From JBBDIJ01 sp040880485 (GTDB lineage: Bacteria; Bacteroidota; Rhodothermia; Balneolales; Balneolaceae): a stretch of DNA of 64,000 bases. A model generated the notes under the pieces. The model made no database searches and was not told the DNA's origin. It saw nothing but the letters and a program-made list of their open reading frames with translations. This document shows, piece after piece, positions 25,791-34,844 of this stretch. The translations under genes and the position numbers were made by a program. The first letter of the stretch is position 1, and each line of letters opens with the position of its first letter. Where the stretch lies: NCBI GenBank assembly GCA_040880485.1, contig JBBDIJ010000016.1, positions 1-64,000 of the forward strand, read 5' to 3'.

Positions 25791-27261
25791 CCTTAAGGTG
25801 AATCTCCATGTCCGCCAGCTGATCCCGGATTCGGTCGGCCGCTTCAAAATCACGGGAGGCTCGCGCACGGTTCCGCAGATCGATCAGCAGCTCTACAAGT
25901 TGGCCCGTTACATCTCCCGTGTCTAATGAGGCAGTCGGTTCAAGGCCCAGCACTGAACCGGTAAAGAGACGGAATGCGCCCCTCATTCTGTCAAATACTT
26001 TCATAGAGATCTCTCCATCTCCAATCTGGCCATGCTTATAGCTGTTTACAATGGTACATATCTCAAAAAGTATGGCCAGTGTTTTTGCCGTATTAAAATC
26101 CTCACTCATCGTTTCATAGAGCCTGTCGATGAGTGTTAACACCTCACTGTCTATCCTGCCTTTCGCGCTTTCCGGAGGCAGCGTTGTACTCTCCAGCTGT
26201 TTTAGCGCTTTCATCAGCCTGGTATATCCCTTCTCCGCGCTTTTCAAGGCCTCGTTGGAGAAGTCGATCTGGCTTCTGTAGTGTGACTGAAGCATCAAAA
26301 ACCGGACAACCATCGGATCGTACCCCTTCTCCAATAGTTCGTGATCTCCTGTAAACAGCTGTTCGAGAGTGATAAAATTGCCGGCCGACTTGCTCATCTT
26401 CGCACCGTCAATCGTTACCATATTGTTATGCATCCAGTAGCGAGCCGGATCGTTACCATACGCGGAGCGGCACTGGGCGATCTCTGCTTCATGATGGGGG
26501 AACTGGAGGTCGAGCCCACCCCCATGAATATCAAACTCCTCTCCCAGATAGCGAGTACTCATGGCGGTACACTCTATATGCCAGCCGGGGTATCCCGTGC
26601 TCCAGGGGGATTCCCAGCGCATCAGGTGCTCAGGCCCCGACTTTTTCCAGAGAGCAAAATCGTGAGGGCTCCTCTTCTCTTCCTGCCCTTCTGTATCCCT
26701 GGAACCTGCCTTCAACTCCTCGAGTACTTTTCCGGAGAGTTTTCCATACTCATTCTCTTCTGCATATCGCTCCAGATCGAAATAGACCGATCCATCCACC
26801 TCGTAGGCCCATCCGTTCTCCAGAATTTTCTCAATCAGGCCTATCTGCTCCAGGATGTGGCCGGTTGCCGTAGGTTCAATACTCGGCCGGCGACAGTTGA
26901 GCGCATCCATTCCCTGATGATACCTGTGTGTATAGGTCTGAACCACCTCCATGGGCTCCACCTTCTCCAGCCTCGCTTTTCTGGCAATCTTATCCTCACC
27001 GGTCTCCTGCTCCTCATTTTCGAGATGGCCCACATCGGTGATGTTGCGAACATATCGAACTCGATAACCGAGAAGTTCCAGATATCGCACAATGATGTCG
27101 AATGTGATGGCTGCCCTGGCGTGGCCAAGGTGAGGGTCCCCATAGACTGTTGGCCCACAGACATAGAGGCCTACCATCGGTGGAGAGAGAGGCTCAAATC
27201 GCTCGTTTTTACGAGTCAGACTGTTATATAGGGTTACCGGGAATTGTTCAGAATCAGACAT
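25750..27261 (-). CDS. cysS: cysteinyl-tRNA synthetase
   Basis: A 503-residue class I aminoacyl-tRNA synthetase. The HIGH-like motif is in CGPTVYGDPHLGHAR, with the first zinc cysteine just before it; the remaining zinc ligands are in WHIECTAMS and GGGLDLQFPHHEAEIAQ; KMSKS is intact in GAKMSKSAGNFITL. The C-terminal helical anticodon-binding (DALR) region is present. It follows folE by 22 bases and overlaps yidD, indicating one transcript. Confidence 0.97.
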   Translation of the reverse strand: MSDSEQFPVTLYNSLTRKNERFEPLSPPMVGLYVCGPTVYGDPHLGHARAAITFDIIVRYLELLGYRVRYVRNITDVGHLENEEQETGEDKIARKARLEKVEPMEVVQTYTHRYHQGMDALNCRRPSIEPTATGHILEQIGLIEKILENGWAYEVDGSVYFDLERYAEENEYGKLSGKVLEELKAGSRDTEGQEEKRSPHDFALWKKSGPEHLMRWESPWSTGYPGWHIECTAMSTRYLGEEFDIHGGGLDLQFPHHEAEIAQCRSAYGNDPARYWMHNNMVTIDGAKMSKSAGNFITLEQLFTGDHELLEKGYDPMVVRFLMLQSHYRSQIDFSNEALKSAEKGYTRLMKALKQLESTTLPPESAKGRIDSEVLTLIDRLYETMSEDFNTAKTLAILFEICTIVNSYKHGQIGDGEISMKVFDRMRGAFRLFTGSVLGLEPTASLDTGDVTGQLVELLIDLRNRARASRDFEAADRIRDQLADMEIHLKDEKDGKTTYEIGG

Positions 27262-27283
27262 ATCCAGAAATCGATCTGCTCAT

Positions 27284-27964
27284 TTACATCTCTGTTTCAG
27301 CAATTATCGACTGTATAAACTGGCGCTGGACCTTATCCTCCCGGAAGGCGCCTCTGTACTCCGAAGTTACCGTACTGCTTGCAACGTCCTGTATTCCTCG
27401 CAGCGAAACACAAAAGTGATGGCTTTCTATATAGACGGCTACATCCTCCGATTCCAGCACCCGTTCAAGCTCATTGGCGATCTGAAGAGTCAGGCGCTCC
27501 TGTACCTGCGGCCTGCGAGAGTAGTAGTTTACAATACGGTTGATCTTGGAGAGCCCAATCACATTTCCACTGCTGATATACCCTACATGAGCTTTTCCGA
27601 CAAACGGCAGAAAGTGATGTTCACAGAATGAGGAGACGCGAATATTCTTCTCCACAAGCATCTCACTGTAATTGTACTTGTTTGAAAATTTTCTGGCATT
27701 CGGCCTTCTCTCAGGGTCCAGGCCATGAAAAATTTCATTCACATACATTCGCGCAACCCGTCCGGGTGTTCCCTGCAGGCTTTCATCTTCAAGATCGAGG
27801 CCCAGTGCTTCCATAATTCCACGAAAGTGCTCTTCGATTCTCTCTATCTTCTCTTCGTCAGAGAGCTTGAATGCATCCTTTCTGAGTGGTGTATCTGCAG
27901 ATGTTGCTATATGATCCTCACCAAGCTCCTCTGCGGTAATTCCTTTTACTTCAATCGATTTCAA
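27284..27964 (-). CDS. folE: GTP cyclohydrolase I
   Basis: A 226-residue FolE converting GTP to 7,8-dihydroneopterin triphosphate, entry to folate and other pterins. Zinc and catalytic motifs are intact: SFCEHHFLPFVGKAHVGYI (Cys and His), KINRIVNYYSRRPQVQERLT, and the second zinc cysteine in ESHHFCVSLRG. An N-terminal extension of about 40 residues precedes the core. Gene order folE-cysS-yidD suggests cotranscription. Other pterin genes in the window are the 6-carboxytetrahydropterin synthase-like gene (51049) and phhB (60576). Confidence 0.96.
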   Translation of the reverse strand: MKSIEVKGITAEELGEDHIATSADTPLRKDAFKLSDEEKIERIEEHFRGIMEALGLDLEDESLQGTPGRVARMYVNEIFHGLDPERRPNARKFSNKYNYSEMLVEKNIRVSSFCEHHFLPFVGKAHVGYISSGNVIGLSKINRIVNYYSRRPQVQERLTLQIANELERVLESEDVAVYIESHHFCVSLRGIQDVASSTVTSEYRGAFREDKVQRQFIQSIIAETEM

Positions 27965-28243
27965 AATGCTCTTTTCTGATGATTTCAGGATGGTTTACAA
28001 AACATGAAATTTACGGCTTCCCACCCTGATTTCATAATAACGAGGTCAGGCATTGAAAACCGAACCGTAAAAAAAACCGTTCAGAAAATGTCTAAAAATT
28101 TGTTTATTGAAAGTGGTATCGTTCGGTGAAGTTCAGTAATGTATATAACTTCACCTGCAGTCGGGGAAGACAGTTCTACAGACGAGACATTTTGTACTGC
28201 AACTGAGACATACAGACCGAATATCTATTACTCAATTAGTCGG

Positions 28244-28540
28244 ATGACCTACAGTGAACTGATCGACAAGCTCTCCGAAGAGCTGGGCCTTACCAAAACG
28301 GAGACTCGTACATTGGTGAAAACGACGGTTTCGGAGTGCACAGAACAATTGGGCCAGGGTAACGGGTTTTCTATCCCGGACCTGGGGACATTTACTACAC
28401 GTGTAAAAGAGGTGCAGAAAGTGTACAACCCCCATTATGATAAATATCTCCTGGTGCCTCCGAAACGGGTGGTCGAATTCTCACCGGCCAAATCCCTGAA
28501 GGAGGGGTTGAAATTCAGCAGGCCGGAAGAAAATGAGTAA
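28244..28540 (+). CDS. HU-family DNA-binding protein
   Basis: A 98-residue HU/IHF-fold protein: MTYSELIDKLSEELGLTKTE at the N-terminus, then FSIPDLGTFTTRVKEVQK (the GxFxxR-type HU turn) and YLLVPPKRVVEFSPAKSLKEGL. The DNA-intercalating arm is shorter or altered compared with canonical HU (the RNPQTG-type tip is replaced by VYNPHYDKYLLVPPKR), so DNA-binding mode may differ. The upstream ATG at 28139 is in frame, but the family alignment starts at 28244. Its last 8 bases overlap the HU-LysM gene, implying coupled expression. Confidence 0.85.
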   Translation: MTYSELIDKLSEELGLTKTETRTLVKTTVSECTEQLGQGNGFSIPDLGTFTTRVKEVQKVYNPHYDKYLLVPPKRVVEFSPAKSLKEGLKFSRPEENE

Positions 28541-29720
28541 AAAAATCACGTTTTCAGATCTGGCAGAGGAGATTGCATCCCGTGCCGGAAAGGAGAAAGG
28601 GTTCTCCCGTAACTTTCTCAGGGAGTTGGTAGGAGTCATTGAATCCAGCCTTCGTAATCACGGCTCTGTCAGTATATCCGGTTTCGGCAAGTTTGAACTG
28701 CGGTGGATGGACGAGAGGGAGGGCGTACATCCCCAAACCGGGGAACCAATTCAGATTCCAGGGCAAAACAAAGTGGTTTTCAAGCCCTGGAAATCGCTCA
28801 GGAATCATGTAAACCGGCCCTATGCCGGCATGAGTTCCCAAATTCTTCCCGATACTCCTGAATCCGGATCAAAGGAGCAGGCAAGCCCGCAGGCTACACC
28901 TGTACCCTCTGACGCCCCTTTTCAACCTGAATCTGTGGCACCGGATGAGGAGTTTCAGTCTTCCAAGGCTGGTGTAGAGAATGATCCCTTTTCACTGGAC
29001 CTTTCAGCCGAAGAGGGAGATCTATTTGGACTTGTTGATGATCTTCAGGAATCCGAAGAGGATGAGGAACTGGTTATAGTAAGGGATCGCCCACCCTTTG
29101 AGGAAGAGAGTTCAATTCCTCTATCGGCACCCCCCGCTGAAGCTCCTGTGCAATTACAATCTGATGAACTGATCGAACAGGTGGAGCGAGCCGGTTCATT
29201 TCGATGGTCGTGGCTGGCTGCAGCAGCCGTGATGATTATGGTCATTCTTGCTCTCTACTATACCCTTCCGGATATACAGCGGAGCTCACTGACGGACACG
29301 TCCGCGAATGGAGCACCTGCTACAGTAGAGCAACCGGTTCAACCCGCAATAACTGATCTGGTGCAGATCGATGTTCTGGATGGGGAGTCGCTCTGGCAGA
29401 TTGCCGAAGAGCGGTTGGGAAACCCCTATCTATGGCCCTGGATCTATCACATCAACCGCGACAGGCTGTCTGACCCGAACCAAATAGAAGCCGGAGACCC
29501 GCTTTTGATTCCTGAAGTCAATGACGACTTCCAGCCGGATGCTACAGCACTGGCCGAAACTTCACTTGGCTATCTGGATCTCTATATCCAGGCTCGTCAA
29601 GAGCAGTCCGAAGAGGCTCGTTTTTTCCTCTGGGCAGCCGCTTCCTTTAACCCGGAAATTCTGGACGAGGCCCGGGATCTCGCCGATCCCGCCGATCTGG
29701 CCTTTGCACAACAACAGTAG
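28533..29720 (+). CDS. HU domain-transmembrane-LysM fusion protein
   Basis: A 395-residue protein with three parts. Residues 1-95 are an HU-type DNA-binding domain (SVSISGFGKFELR; VHPQTGEPIQIPGQNKVVFKP, with the arm tip Pro). Residues about 96-223 are an acidic, Pro/Glu-rich linker. A single membrane helix lies at about 225-245 (SWLAAAAVMIMVILALYY). The C-terminal part carries a LysM-like domain at about 275-330 (DGESLWQIAEERLGN ... DPLLIPE) and a short helical tail. The predicted topology puts HU in the cytoplasm and LysM, a peptidoglycan binder, in the periplasm. A chromosome-to-wall tether is inferred; no experiment is implied. It starts inside the preceding HU gene (8-base overlap). Confidence 0.85.
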   Translation: MSKKITFSDLAEEIASRAGKEKGFSRNFLRELVGVIESSLRNHGSVSISGFGKFELRWMDEREGVHPQTGEPIQIPGQNKVVFKPWKSLRNHVNRPYAGMSSQILPDTPESGSKEQASPQATPVPSDAPFQPESVAPDEEFQSSKAGVENDPFSLDLSAEEGDLFGLVDDLQESEEDEELVIVRDRPPFEEESSIPLSAPPAEAPVQLQSDELIEQVERAGSFRWSWLAAAAVMIMVILALYYTLPDIQRSSLTDTSANGAPATVEQPVQPAITDLVQIDVLDGESLWQIAEERLGNPYLWPWIYHINRDRLSDPNQIEAGDPLLIPEVNDDFQPDATALAETSLGYLDLYIQARQEQSEEARFFLWAAASFNPEILDEARDLADPADLAFAQQQ

Positions 29721-29796
29721 GCCGTCTATACTCTTTACTCTTCAACGGGTGAAGGGCCGGCAAGCCTGCAGACCGAAACACTGAAACGGAGATTGT

Positions 29797-30111
29797 ATGA
29801 TAAGGCATATCGTAATGTGGAAACTGAAAGAGAAGGCTGAAGGTGCCACCAAACGAAAAAATGCGGAAAAACTGAAGTTGATACTGGAGGGTTTGAAAAT
29901 TAGTATCGACGAAATTAACAATGTCGAGGTGGGTATTCAGATCGATGAGAGCGACAGTGATCAGAGGTTCGATGTAGTACTCATCTGTGATTTTAAAAAT
30001 GAGCTCGATTTCGAAATGTACCGCCGAAGCCCGCACCATCAGAAAGCGGTAAAATTCATCAACTCCGTCGTTGACGAACGCTACTTTGTAGACTACAGGG
30101 TAGATATATAG
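29797..30111 (+). CDS. Dabb-family (stress responsive A/B barrel) protein
   Basis: A 104-residue dimeric alpha-beta barrel protein: starts MIRHIVMWKLKEKAEG and contains the RFDVVLICDFKNELDFEMYRRSPHHQKAVKFI segment (quoted in part: RRSPHHQKAV) and the closing VDYRVDI, all typical of Dabb (PF07876). GGAG lies seven bases before the ATG. Cellular role in bacteria is unknown. It converges with the TonB receptor gene, with a hairpin between them. Confidence 0.85.
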   Translation: MIRHIVMWKLKEKAEGATKRKNAEKLKLILEGLKISIDEINNVEVGIQIDESDSDQRFDVVLICDFKNELDFEMYRRSPHHQKAVKFINSVVDERYFVDYRVDI

Positions 30112-30132
30112 AACAGCATCCTGCATCCACCC

Positions 30133-30168
30133 ACTCTCCGGGCTCTTTGCTGCAATGGCCCGGAGAGT
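30133..30168. terminator. perfect hairpin between convergent genes
   Basis: ACTCTCCGGGC (30133-30143) and GCCCGGAGAGT (30158-30168) are perfectly complementary over 11 bp with a 14-base loop. There is no T-run on either side, so it may be a bidirectional transcript-end structure rather than a classical intrinsic terminator. Confidence 0.55.
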
Positions 30169-30178
30169 TACCCGATCC

Positions 30179-33028
30179 CTACCGGGTAAAGATAGCGTCG
30201 TATCGAAGACTAATGTAATACTGCCCACCCACTCCGGGACCGCCGAACGCTGTTCTGTAATCCCGATTAAGGATGTTGGATCCACCCACTTTAAGGGTCG
30301 AACCGATAGCGGGAAGACTCCAGGAAAACTGAAGATCGAGTGTATTATGAGCCGGTACTTCTCCTACACCGAATGTAGATTCCCAGAGGTAGGAATCGGA
30401 CCAGCGGTAGGAGAGGTTAAATCCGAGATTCTCAATCACGCTGCGGTTTCCGAATGTGAGACCGAACCGGTGATTGGGTGTATTGAAACCCGCCTCGTAA
30501 TCGGATCCCTCCGTATCAAGACTGAAATCGGCCCATGAATAGTTACCTCCAACAGTATACCCCCCTGGAAGAGCGTAATTCAGGTTCAGTGTAAGACCCT
30601 GTGAAGTGACATTTTCCCCGGTATTGGTGTAGAGTTGGAACACCTTGTAATTCCCTCCAAGCAGCGCAGCCGCACCCGAACCGCCACTCACATCTCCGTA
30701 CCGCTCAGGTATAACCACTACATTTCTGGCAATCTGAAAATCGGAATACCAGTTATGGTAAACGGCCGCATCCATATATAGATTCCGGCCAATCAGACCC
30801 TTGTATCCGACCTCTACAGATTGAATCTGCTCCGGTTTTACATAGTCGGTCTCTGCCTGCCCCGCGATAAGAATCGAGAGTGCTTCCGGGGTGCTTCCCG
30901 CTTCGGCAGCCGCCTGTGCCGCCTGAGCCGAATAGGCATTCTCATAGGCATCGATCCCTGCGATAACATCCACATTGCCGTTATTCAGTGCCGTTTCACG
31001 TTCCATGCTGGTAACGTTGTCCACAGTACCGCCCATCAAAAATGCCGGGCCCAGATCGAGTGCGATATACTGGGATTGAGTGTCCGGGTTTCTGAAACCG
31101 GTCTGGTAGGAAGCGCGAATGTTGTGATTCCCTTCTCCGTCCAGCGAAAAGACAGCCGACGCCCGTGGTGAAATCTGGGGATCGAAATTCTCATTCTGGT
31201 CTACACGGACAGAGGTCGTGAGCCTCAAGCGGTCATCCATGAGGGATCGGGACAGTTGCGTATAGGCTCCCCACTCCAGAATTCCAACCGCTCCGTCCAG
31301 ATCGTTAAAGAGAGTGCCTTCCGAATTCAGTTCATAGCGCCGTACGTTTCCACCCACCTGTACATCTACAAGATCGATCATAGAGCGAAAATCGTAGTTT
31401 CCTTCCAGATGCAGGAAATTGGATTTATCGATAAAACGGGACCCCTCAGCCAGATCTGCCAGATTGCGAATCTCATCGCGTACCGTATTGAACTGAGTTG
31501 TTCCCGGTATCAAACGTCCATCATCGGCAGCACTTCTGGCTGCATCATGAGCGGCCGACTCTGTCATACCGCCTGCACGTGCACCGACAAATGTCTGCCC
31601 ATACTCTTGAAACCAGTCCTGATCTGATTTCCATTCACGATTGATATTCCACGCAAGAAAACGGGAGTCGTAGGAGTCACCGGCATCCTCGAAAGACCCG
31701 TAGGCCCTCAGAAAAAAGTCTGACCCTCTCAGCTCCAGTTTATGGTACTGCAAGACGATATTATTCAGGCTATAACGGCTAAACCCCTGATAGACTCCCG
31801 TACCGGCTCCCAGTCGATACTGATAGATCGCTTCGATCCCTTCCGTTACCCTGTAATTCAGAGAGGCGTCGACCTTGTAACTCTCTGCGTTACTGTCAAT
31901 GAGATCCACTTCACGATATCCGGTTCGGGATACCTGATGGCGTCCAAAATCGCCAAAGGGAGTCGAACGAAAATCAAGTGTTGTAGCCACCTCATCCCCG
32001 TAGATATTGAGACCATCGTAAGAGGGGTTACTCTCACGGCTGCCACGCAAACCGGCACTCAAAGGGTGGCTATCCATATCTCTGTAGTCCGATGTATTCC
32101 ACTCCGTACCCTGCATGACCGATGCATTCACTTTAAAAGCGAACCTGTCGTTCAGCTGCTGGGCATACCGAAGGGCAAATTCATAAAACAGGTTATCTCC
32201 CGCAGGATTCAGACCACCCTGCTGGCTGGTAACACCTGAGCGGGCAAGTACGCTAATCCCCTGGTGAAGAAATGGGCTCTTACCGTTTACGATGAGGATT
32301 CCGTTAAAAGCGTTGGGGCCATAGAGGGCCGAAGCTGCTCCGGGAACCAGTTCCACCGTCTCTACATCCAGTTCGGAGACACCGACCAGATTCCCTGCTG
32401 GAAAATTCAGTCCTGGAGGAGCGTTGTCGACGCCATCAATTAGCTGAACAAAACGGGTGTTCGCAATCGTGCTGAACGCTCTGGTATTCACAGACTTGAA
32501 GGTGAGGCCCGAGGTATTGAACTGCACACCGGGCATATCGGCGATAGCGTCATAAAATCCGGGAGCCGGAGTGTCCCTTATCGTACGCAGATCCATCTTC
32601 TCGATGGATACCGGAGAGCGCAGGATACTCTCTTCGTATCTTGAAGCAGAGACAACGACATCGGAACCCATAATCACCTGCTCCTGTAACTCGATCACCA
32701 GTCCGGTCACTGAGTTGCTCTCAATGGAGATCTCCCTGCTCTGAAAACCGACCATCGAAATCACAAGTGTGATAGGTGGCTCTCCGGAATAAGTGAGAGT
32801 AAACGTACCGTCCTGACGGGTAGCCACCCCAACCACACTTCCCTGAACGACCACACTGGCTCCGGCGACCGGTACACCGGACTCATCGGTTACCGTACCG
32901 CTCACTGTTATGTTTACGTCTGAAAAATCAGCCGGATTCGCATAAACGGTTGTCGTTAGCGTTAGTAAAAACACAAATAAACCAAAAAGAGGTTTCCGGA
33001 GGGTCATGAAGCCATTTTTTTTATTCAT
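30179..33028 (-). CDS. TonB-dependent outer membrane receptor
   Basis: A 949-residue protein: signal peptide (1-30, ending VYA), carboxypeptidase-like regulatory domain (about 36-115; VSGTVTDESGVPVAGASVVVQG), plug domain (about 125-245; VVSASRYEESILRSP; GAASALYGPNAFNGIL) and a C-terminal beta-barrel ending in an aromatic residue pattern (YYISLRYDAIFTR). It would import a ligand across the outer membrane using TonB/ExbBD; an exbB-exbD set is at 54.9-56.9 kb. There is no SusD partner next to it, so it is not a standard polysaccharide-utilisation pair. Ligand unknown. No clear Shine-Dalgarno sequence. Confidence 0.9.
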   Translation of the reverse strand: MNKKNGFMTLRKPLFGLFVFLLTLTTTVYANPADFSDVNITVSGTVTDESGVPVAGASVVVQGSVVGVATRQDGTFTLTYSGEPPITLVISMVGFQSREISIESNSVTGLVIELQEQVIMGSDVVVSASRYEESILRSPVSIEKMDLRTIRDTPAPGFYDAIADMPGVQFNTSGLTFKSVNTRAFSTIANTRFVQLIDGVDNAPPGLNFPAGNLVGVSELDVETVELVPGAASALYGPNAFNGILIVNGKSPFLHQGISVLARSGVTSQQGGLNPAGDNLFYEFALRYAQQLNDRFAFKVNASVMQGTEWNTSDYRDMDSHPLSAGLRGSRESNPSYDGLNIYGDEVATTLDFRSTPFGDFGRHQVSRTGYREVDLIDSNAESYKVDASLNYRVTEGIEAIYQYRLGAGTGVYQGFSRYSLNNIVLQYHKLELRGSDFFLRAYGSFEDAGDSYDSRFLAWNINREWKSDQDWFQEYGQTFVGARAGGMTESAAHDAARSAADDGRLIPGTTQFNTVRDEIRNLADLAEGSRFIDKSNFLHLEGNYDFRSMIDLVDVQVGGNVRRYELNSEGTLFNDLDGAVGILEWGAYTQLSRSLMDDRLRLTTSVRVDQNENFDPQISPRASAVFSLDGEGNHNIRASYQTGFRNPDTQSQYIALDLGPAFLMGGTVDNVTSMERETALNNGNVDVIAGIDAYENAYSAQAAQAAAEAGSTPEALSILIAGQAETDYVKPEQIQSVEVGYKGLIGRNLYMDAAVYHNWYSDFQIARNVVVIPERYGDVSGGSGAAALLGGNYKVFQLYTNTGENVTSQGLTLNLNYALPGGYTVGGNYSWADFSLDTEGSDYEAGFNTPNHRFGLTFGNRSVIENLGFNLSYRWSDSYLWESTFGVGEVPAHNTLDLQFSWSLPAIGSTLKVGGSNILNRDYRTAFGGPGVGGQYYISLRYDAIFTR

Positions 33029-33189
33029 AGCGAGTCATGTTCAGATGTTTATGGGGGAGGGGTTTTTCTTACGCTTCGCCTAGTGAAGTACTTCCATTAT
33101 TACTCTTCACCTCTAATATGTAGTTTTCAAACCTAACACACAACGACCGAAATGTCTGTTGTTACTCCAAATCCACACGGAGGCGTATC

Positions 33190-33906
33190 ATGCGATTCAC
33201 AGGCTCCACAGTTCTGTTGATTTTCATCCTTTCCATTTCTCATCTTCAGGCACAATCGATGCAGGGGTTACAGGGGTTCGGATTGTCTTCCCTCTTGCCT
33301 TCCCAGACGACTGTCCAGGCCACTGCACAGGTTGATGTACCTGCAGATCGGGTTCAGCTTCAGATCCAGATGACGGTAACCGACAATACTCCACAGCGAA
33401 CGTTCGAACTGCACAAGGAGAGAGAACAGGCGTTGGTCCAGTTGATTGAGGAGCAGGATATCGATCCTTCCACACTGCGGTTTCAACCCGTTACCATACA
33501 TCAGGTACGCAGCCAGGGTACAAACGAATATCGCACCCAGCAGCGCGTGAGCCTCACTCTGGAGGATTTCGATCTGTATGAAGAGATCCAGGTCTATCTG
33601 ATCCGCAACGGTTTCGACAATTTTAGTGGACAATTTGCCTCCTCTAAACAGAGCGAAGGGGAAAGGGAGGCACTAAATCTCGCCATTAAGAGTGCCCGGG
33701 AGAAGGCCGATCAGATCGCGGACGCCCTGGACCTGAAAGTGGTGCGTGTTCACTCCGTAGAGCATCGATCGGCTCCCTCGACCGGTAATATTGCCGTCGA
33801 AGCAGCCTTGATGAGAAGCGATAGCGGTTCCCTGATGGAGTTCGAGCAGACAATCCGGATAGAGAGTTCTGTTGAAATCTCCTTTACCATGCAGTCTGAA
33901 CAGTAA
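33190..33906 (+). CDS. SIMPL (DUF541) domain periplasmic protein
   Basis: A 238-residue protein with a signal peptide (1-22, ending LQA) and a SIMPL/DUF541 domain: VDVPADRVQLQIQMTVTD, then LTLEDFDLYEEIQVYL and NLAIKSAREKADQIADALDLKVVRV. Members are periplasmic or outer-membrane associated and linked to stress tolerance in a few bacteria; the molecular role is unsettled. GGAGG sits seven bases upstream of the ATG. Diverges from the TonB receptor; only 1 base separates it from the stress-protein gene that follows, so they share a transcript. Confidence 0.85.
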   Translation: MRFTGSTVLLIFILSISHLQAQSMQGLQGFGLSSLLPSQTTVQATAQVDVPADRVQLQIQMTVTDNTPQRTFELHKEREQALVQLIEEQDIDPSTLRFQPVTIHQVRSQGTNEYRTQQRVSLTLEDFDLYEEIQVYLIRNGFDNFSGQFASSKQSEGEREALNLAIKSAREKADQIADALDLKVVRVHSVEHRSAPSTGNIAVEAALMRSDSGSLMEFEQTIRIESSVEISFTMQSEQ

Positions 33907-33907
33907 G

Positions 33908-34789
33908 ATGATGATTAAAAAAATTCTTGTCCCTGTCGACTTTTCCAGCCTGAGCAGAAAAGCACTGGTAACAGCAGGCTCTGTTGCCAGACTCTTCAAA
34001 GCCAAAGTAACGCCGCTTCACGTCTTTATGCCGGTCACAGAGATGGATGAGCCCTACTCGTTTGGTCTTACCGGTTCCACCTGGCAGGATCTGGAAAAGG
34101 TAGAGGAAGATCTGGTCGTTCGTCTCCGGGAGTTATCGACTGACCTTGTTCCCGCAGAGTTTCTGTTAGATCCGGTCGTGGAAATGGGCCAGCCGTCTCG
34201 CTCGATTGTCGATCTCTCTTCGAGCTATGATATGATTGTCATGAGTACTCACGGCCGAACCGGATTCAGCAGAATGATTCTCGGATCGGTAGCAGAAAAA
34301 GTTCTGAGAATGTCTCCTGTTCCGGTAATGGTCGTGGAAGGGTCTTCAGAACCGGGCAACTTCGAAAAAATTCTGGTGACCACTGACTTCTCCGACAATG
34401 CATCTGCAGCCTATCCATGGGCTCGCACATTTTGTGAGCAGTCCGGCGGTTCCGTACATCTGCTCCACATACTCAGCTACAGTCAGATCGGGATGGATGA
34501 GAGCGACTCCAGGCTTCTGGATTTACGAAAGGAGCGGCTTAAACTCTCTGCCAAAAGTGCTTTCAGCGATCTGGGAAACCGTGCCACGTATGAGGTAGCA
34601 GAGACGGCGGACTCCCCCCATGAAGCGATCTACCGACATACGGATGAGAATCAATACGATCTGGTTATTATGGCTACGGTAGGCCGTACAGGCCTTCAGT
34701 ACCTGATGATGGGAAGTACTACAGCCAACGTAGTCAGGCATGTTGAATCTCCGGTTTTGAGCATACCGCCCATTAAAGAGCAGGAGTGA
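33908..34789 (+). CDS. tandem universal stress protein
   Basis: A 293-residue protein with two UspA domains (about 1-147 and 150-290). Each has the nucleotide-binding pattern G-x2-G-x9-G-(S/T): GRTGFSRMILGS in the first and GRTGLQYLMMGS in the second, suggesting ATP-binding-type Usp domains. Start is one of two adjacent ATGs (33908, 33911), directly after the SIMPL gene stop, so translation is coupled. Role: stress response in the cytoplasm, specifics unknown. Confidence 0.92.
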   Translation: MMIKKILVPVDFSSLSRKALVTAGSVARLFKAKVTPLHVFMPVTEMDEPYSFGLTGSTWQDLEKVEEDLVVRLRELSTDLVPAEFLLDPVVEMGQPSRSIVDLSSSYDMIVMSTHGRTGFSRMILGSVAEKVLRMSPVPVMVVEGSSEPGNFEKILVTTDFSDNASAAYPWARTFCEQSGGSVHLLHILSYSQIGMDESDSRLLDLRKERLKLSAKSAFSDLGNRATYEVAETADSPHEAIYRHTDENQYDLVIMATVGRTGLQYLMMGSTTANVVRHVESPVLSIPPIKEQE

Positions 34790-34844
34790 TATCCTGTAGA
34801 TTACATCTTACCAGCACATCATTGGCTAAAATGAAAAAAGGGAC

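Noticed and set aside
33060..33180. GTGAAG...CTTCAC inverted repeat between the TonB receptor and SIMPL genes
   Set aside because: Six bases with a 17-base gap; could be an operator but too weak to support.
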